Source of the DNA: Fimenecus sp045543095
Lineage (GTDB): Bacteria; Bacillota; Clostridia; Oscillospirales; Acutalibacteraceae
Direction: 5' to 3'
Assembly (NCBI GenBank): GCA_045543095.1
Contig: JAZQMC010000004.1
Location: 1 to 53,976 of the forward strand
DNA length: 53,976 nt
Part shown: piece after piece, positions 51,523 to 53,976 of the stretch
Layout of the letters: every line of letters begins with the position of its first letter
Position numbering within the stretch: position 1 is the stretch's first letter
Position numbers and translations under genes: made by a program
Notes under the pieces: generated by a model
Databases searched by the model: none
What the model saw: only the letters and a program-made list of their open reading frames with translations
Told to the model about the DNA's origin: nothing

Positions 51523-52791
51523 TCAATATGTTTCTTTAAGCCCTTGTTCATCAAACAAGAAAACTGTTTCAAGAGCAATTTTTAATGTATCTTCAATAGT
51601 TTTCATCTCAATAATTCCCGCCACGTCATCACGTGTGTGATAATATCTTGCGGGAGCGGGGTCCATCGCAGTAAATGCTACTGACTTAATGCCCGCCTGC
51701 TGCATTGCAGCCGCATCGGTTGAGCCGAGAGGAGTTGTTGTGAATTTAACGGGCACTTCTGCATTTTCTGCCGCTTTTTTCATAAGAGCACAGGCTTTAC
51801 TGTCAAGCTTTACGGTTGCAGTCATATCCTTTGTAACAACGCCCATAAATTCGTAATCGCGAATTGTATCAAGTGCTACGAAAATCGTTTCAACACCGTC
51901 GTTTTTGAATTCTTCAGCGTGAGCCTCTGCAAAAGCCTTTGAGCCGCGAAGGCCCTCTTCCTCAGCACCTACCGACATTGCAACAACCTCTGTATTTTCA
52001 AAGGTGATGTTGTTGTGTTTAAGATAAAGAAGCACTGCCATTGATGTAAACACGCCTGAAAGGTCGTCATTTGCACCCTCAACAGCCAATTTCCAATTCA
52101 CAAAGAACATTACTGCCACAAGGAAAGGAAGTGTGATTGCATGAAGAACCAATGGGATAAGCTGTAACTGACTGTTATCAACAAACAAACCAACAATTGA
52201 AAGCACAAGAGTAATCAAAAGGCTTGCTACTGCACCCGCAACAACTACTGTTACAAGTTTTGCACCGCCGAGATATGTGTATCGCCATTCGTAAGCAGTA
52301 TCCATGTGACCGCCGAAGATAATTCTTCTTTTTGTTTCACCCGTTGCTTTTCTTGTGCAGATTACATTACTCGACTCTGCTTTTTTGAAGAATGGGTCAA
52401 GCACTTTTTTGTATAAAAGGAATTCACCAACAAGGAATACAACTGCAATAACGCAAAGTACAAGGGATACAATGTGAAGAATACCTGCGACTGCGGGAAC
52501 AACGCCTGTGAATGCCAAGATACCCAACACTGCAGAAATAAGAGCGAGCACACCGTCAATAGTTACCCAACTCATAAAAGCCTTGGGGCTTAATGTAAAT
52601 TTCTCTCTTCTAACTTCGTCGGCAATGGGTGTCATAAGCTTTTCTACATAATCCTGACCCTTTGCCTCACCCTCAAAGCCTGCGGGACGAGGACCAACCT
52701 CTTTACAAACCTTACGGATTTCTCTCACCGCAAAATTTGAACATTCACGCACTTTTGAAGCGTAATGAGCATTACTTTCGCTTGCTTTCAA
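51523..52791 (-). CDS. Membrane-embedded M28-family metallopeptidase
   Basis: A 422-residue zinc aminopeptidase-like protein. Metal residues in order (numbered from the TTG at 52791) are His162-x-Asp164 in FGGHMDTAY, Asp242/243 in GANDDLSG, Glu277/278 in GAEEEGLRG, Asp308 in ALDTI, and His385 in YYHTRDD. Two hydrophobic hairpins are present: about residues 76-127 and about 177-233. The second lies between the HxD pair and the bridging Asp. No signal peptide is present, so the active site probably faces the cytoplasm. The TTG start is chosen because GGAGG lies 8 nt upstream; a GTG 24 bp earlier includes that site in the coding region. Confidence 0.82.
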   Translation of the reverse strand: MKASESNAHYASKVRECSNFAVREIRKVCKEVGPRPAGFEGEAKGQDYVEKLMTPIADEVRREKFTLSPKAFMSWVTIDGVLALISAVLGILAFTGVVPAVAGILHIVSLVLCVIAVVFLVGEFLLYKKVLDPFFKKAESSNVICTRKATGETKRRIIFGGHMDTAYEWRYTYLGGAKLVTVVVAGAVASLLITLVLSIVGLFVDNSQLQLIPLVLHAITLPFLVAVMFFVNWKLAVEGANDDLSGVFTSMAVLLYLKHNNITFENTEVVAMSVGAEEEGLRGSKAFAEAHAEEFKNDGVETIFVALDTIRDYEFMGVVTKDMTATVKLDSKACALMKKAAENAEVPVKFTTTPLGSTDAAAMQQAGIKSVAFTAMDPAPARYYHTRDDVAGIIEMKTIEDTLKIALETVFLFDEQGLKETY

Positions 52792-52840
52792 AATAATGAC
52801 CTCCAAACGTGGCACAAATCACCACGATATATTCCAAATG

Positions 52841-52869
52841 ATTATATCATACTTTTTTTATTTAGTCAC
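52841..52869 (-). promoter_or_regulatory. Promoter of the M28-lipoprotein operon
   Basis: Minus strand GTGACT (52864-52869), 17-bp spacer, TATAAT (52841-52846). Confidence 0.6.
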
Positions 52870-52895
52870 TATTATTTTAAAAAATTTTGCAAATA

Positions 52896-52924
52896 TTGAC
52901 ATTGAAAAGAAAAAATACTAAACT
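52896..52924 (+). promoter_or_regulatory. Promoter of the VanY-like gene
   Basis: Perfect TTGACA (52896-52901), a 17-bp spacer and TAAACT (52919-52924). It is divergent from the M28 promoter, with the two -35 elements about 27 bp apart. Confidence 0.7.
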
Positions 52925-52956
52925 ATTGTATATAGTATATTTTTAAGGATTTTGTT

Positions 52957-53814
52957 ATGAAAAAAAGACAGTTGAAAATTAAAATATTCTTATTTGGCTC
53001 TCTTGTATTGATTTTGGGGCTTCTTTTGGTGTTGTATGCTGTTTTTTGCCGTGGTGAAAACTACAACGAGGTAAAAATTGAAATGCCCACAGAAAGCACC
53101 ACAGAACAAACTACAACAGCACTTCCTGAAGAACCGTCTGAAAATAATGAAGAAGTTCTCCCCGACGAAAGTACAACTCAACCTGAAGAGTCAACCACCA
53201 ATGCACCTGTAAAATGGGACTCTTATGACCCCGCAGTTGAGCTTGCGGGCGAGAATTGGGCTCTCGCACTCATAAACAGAGCTTATCCCCTTGATAAAAA
53301 GTACGCCCCCACTCTTTCGCCCGTTGTTGAGGGCAGTTCAGCAACCGCTGACAGCCGAGTTTCAGAGGCGTATCAGCTTATGTATGCAGATGCACTCAAA
53401 GAGGGCTATGTGCTCACTCCATATTCGGCTTATTGCAGTTATCAGGGTCAACAGACCATTTATAACAATAAAATTCAATCATTTATTTTTCAAGGTATGA
53501 CCGAAGAAGAAGCAAAACAGAATGCAGAAAAGAGAATTGAGCCCGCGGGTTGCAGTGAAAACGGTGCGGGGCTTTCAGTTGATATTATAAGTGCAAGTGC
53601 AGGCTTTTCTTCAACCGATGAATACAAATGGCTCACACAAAATGCATTCAAATATGGTTTTGTGCTTCGTTACCCCGAAGACAAAACAGATGTAACAGGA
53701 ATGATTTTCCAACCCTGGCATTGGCGATATGTGGGCATTGATGTTGCAACAGAAATGAAAAATAACAATCAATGCTTGGAAGAATATTTGGGTGTTGTTA
53801 ATACGGGAAATTAA
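52957..53814 (+). CDS. VanY-like (M15B) protein with altered active site
   Basis: A 285-residue membrane-anchored protein: Lys-rich start, TM residues 10-30, a Thr/Glu/Pro-rich spacer 40-85, and a D-alanyl-D-alanine carboxypeptidase-like domain 95-280. The fold landmarks are present, but key residues differ from active VanY. The usual YRSY is AYCSY (Cys160). The zinc motif SxHxxGxxxD reads SENGAGLSVD (Asn202 instead of His; Asp209 kept). The ExxH reads QPWH (Gln252 instead of Glu; His255 kept). It is therefore probably non-hydrolytic and may bind peptidoglycan. An AAGGA site precedes the ATG. Confidence 0.85.
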   Translation: MKKRQLKIKIFLFGSLVLILGLLLVLYAVFCRGENYNEVKIEMPTESTTEQTTTALPEEPSENNEEVLPDESTTQPEESTTNAPVKWDSYDPAVELAGENWALALINRAYPLDKKYAPTLSPVVEGSSATADSRVSEAYQLMYADALKEGYVLTPYSAYCSYQGQQTIYNNKIQSFIFQGMTEEEAKQNAEKRIEPAGCSENGAGLSVDIISASAGFSSTDEYKWLTQNAFKYGFVLRYPEDKTDVTGMIFQPWHWRYVGIDVATEMKNNNQCLEEYLGVVNTGN

Positions 53815-53875
53815 ACATCATTTTAAAGAATTCGACAAATTGGAGTTTGTAGAACTCTTTTGGTTTGTTATTTTT

Positions 53876-53976
53876 GGCTCCCTCTGACGAGGGAGCTGTC
53901 TGCGAAGCAGACTGAGGGAGAGATTTAGTGAAGATGCAACCTATCTCTCCCTCCGTCACTCGCAAGCTCGTGCCAC
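53876..53976. repeat. Compound palindromic repeat, cut by the window end
   Basis: Three nested inverted repeats: GCTCCCTC / GAGGGAGC (53877-53884, 53889-53896), GTCTGC / GCAGAC (53898-53903, 53907-53912) and an 11-bp pair GAGGGAGAGAT / ATCTCTCCCTC (53914-53924, 53943-53953). It has no coding potential and continues beyond the window. Confidence 0.75.

Noticed and set aside
53820..53875. Terminator for the VanY-like gene near ACAAA / TTTGT at 53835-53850
   Set aside because: The possible stem is only five A-T-rich pairs and has no clear T run, so it was not called.

Overview
The window looks like a piece of chromosome from a low-GC, strictly anaerobic, spore-forming member of the Clostridia, probably Oscillospirales-like. 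This rests on four things seen here: a single-polypeptide pyruvate:ferredoxin oxidoreductase, an oxygen-sensitive class I fumarase subunit and QueH; a yabP-yabQ-divIC-yabR sporulation/division block; classic Firmicute operons (rnc-smc-ftsY, yhbY-nadD-yqeK-rsfS-leuS, infC-rpmI-rplT); and dispersed palindromes of a type I recall from gut Clostridia. Taxonomy is inferred, since no rRNA gene is present. I see no phage, insertion sequence, transposase, tRNA, CRISPR or defence locus.

Layout. 1-79 is the tail of a translation-factor-like gene. 225-5237 (minus) is a WalKR-type block: metallo-beta-lactamase protein, rlmH, response regulator, histidine kinase, HtrA. 5400-6692 is murA. 7035-10874 (plus) is an operon of sugar epimerase, HAD phosphatase, RarA, dCMP deaminase and YfbR. 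10930-15696 (minus) carries a GH30 glycosidase, HPF, an orphan fumarase alpha subunit and the sporulation block. A cytoplasmic beta-lactamase-fold hydrolase (plus), queH and a CorC/HlyC protein (minus) follow, then PFOR (plus). 23600-29641 (minus) holds a flavoprotein, a GPH transporter, rlmD, a split chromate transporter, a cyclase-family hydrolase and rlmA. 29696-46615 (minus) is a 14-gene, mostly overlapping housekeeping string running trmH-like, dprA, topA, trmFO, rnc, radical SAM, smc, ftsY, rdgB, yhbY, nadD, yqeK, rsfS, leuS. infC-rpmI-rplT lies upstream with its own promoter and attenuated leader. The right end encodes envelope proteins: an LCAT-like hydrolase, a lipoprotein, a membrane M28 peptidase and a VanY-like protein.

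Most of the window is housekeeping and I do not see a new multi-gene system. The best leads are unusual proteins and signals: an FtsY whose acidic, membrane-targeting-like tail is at the C terminus instead of the N terminus; infC starting at AUC behind an attenuator; a VanY-like protein that has lost three key active-site residues; an M28 peptidase with a transmembrane hairpin inside its catalytic core; a sigma-E-like promoter on yabP; and a family of six 60-82 bp imperfect palindromes at gene borders, one of which supplies the stop codon of rlmA.
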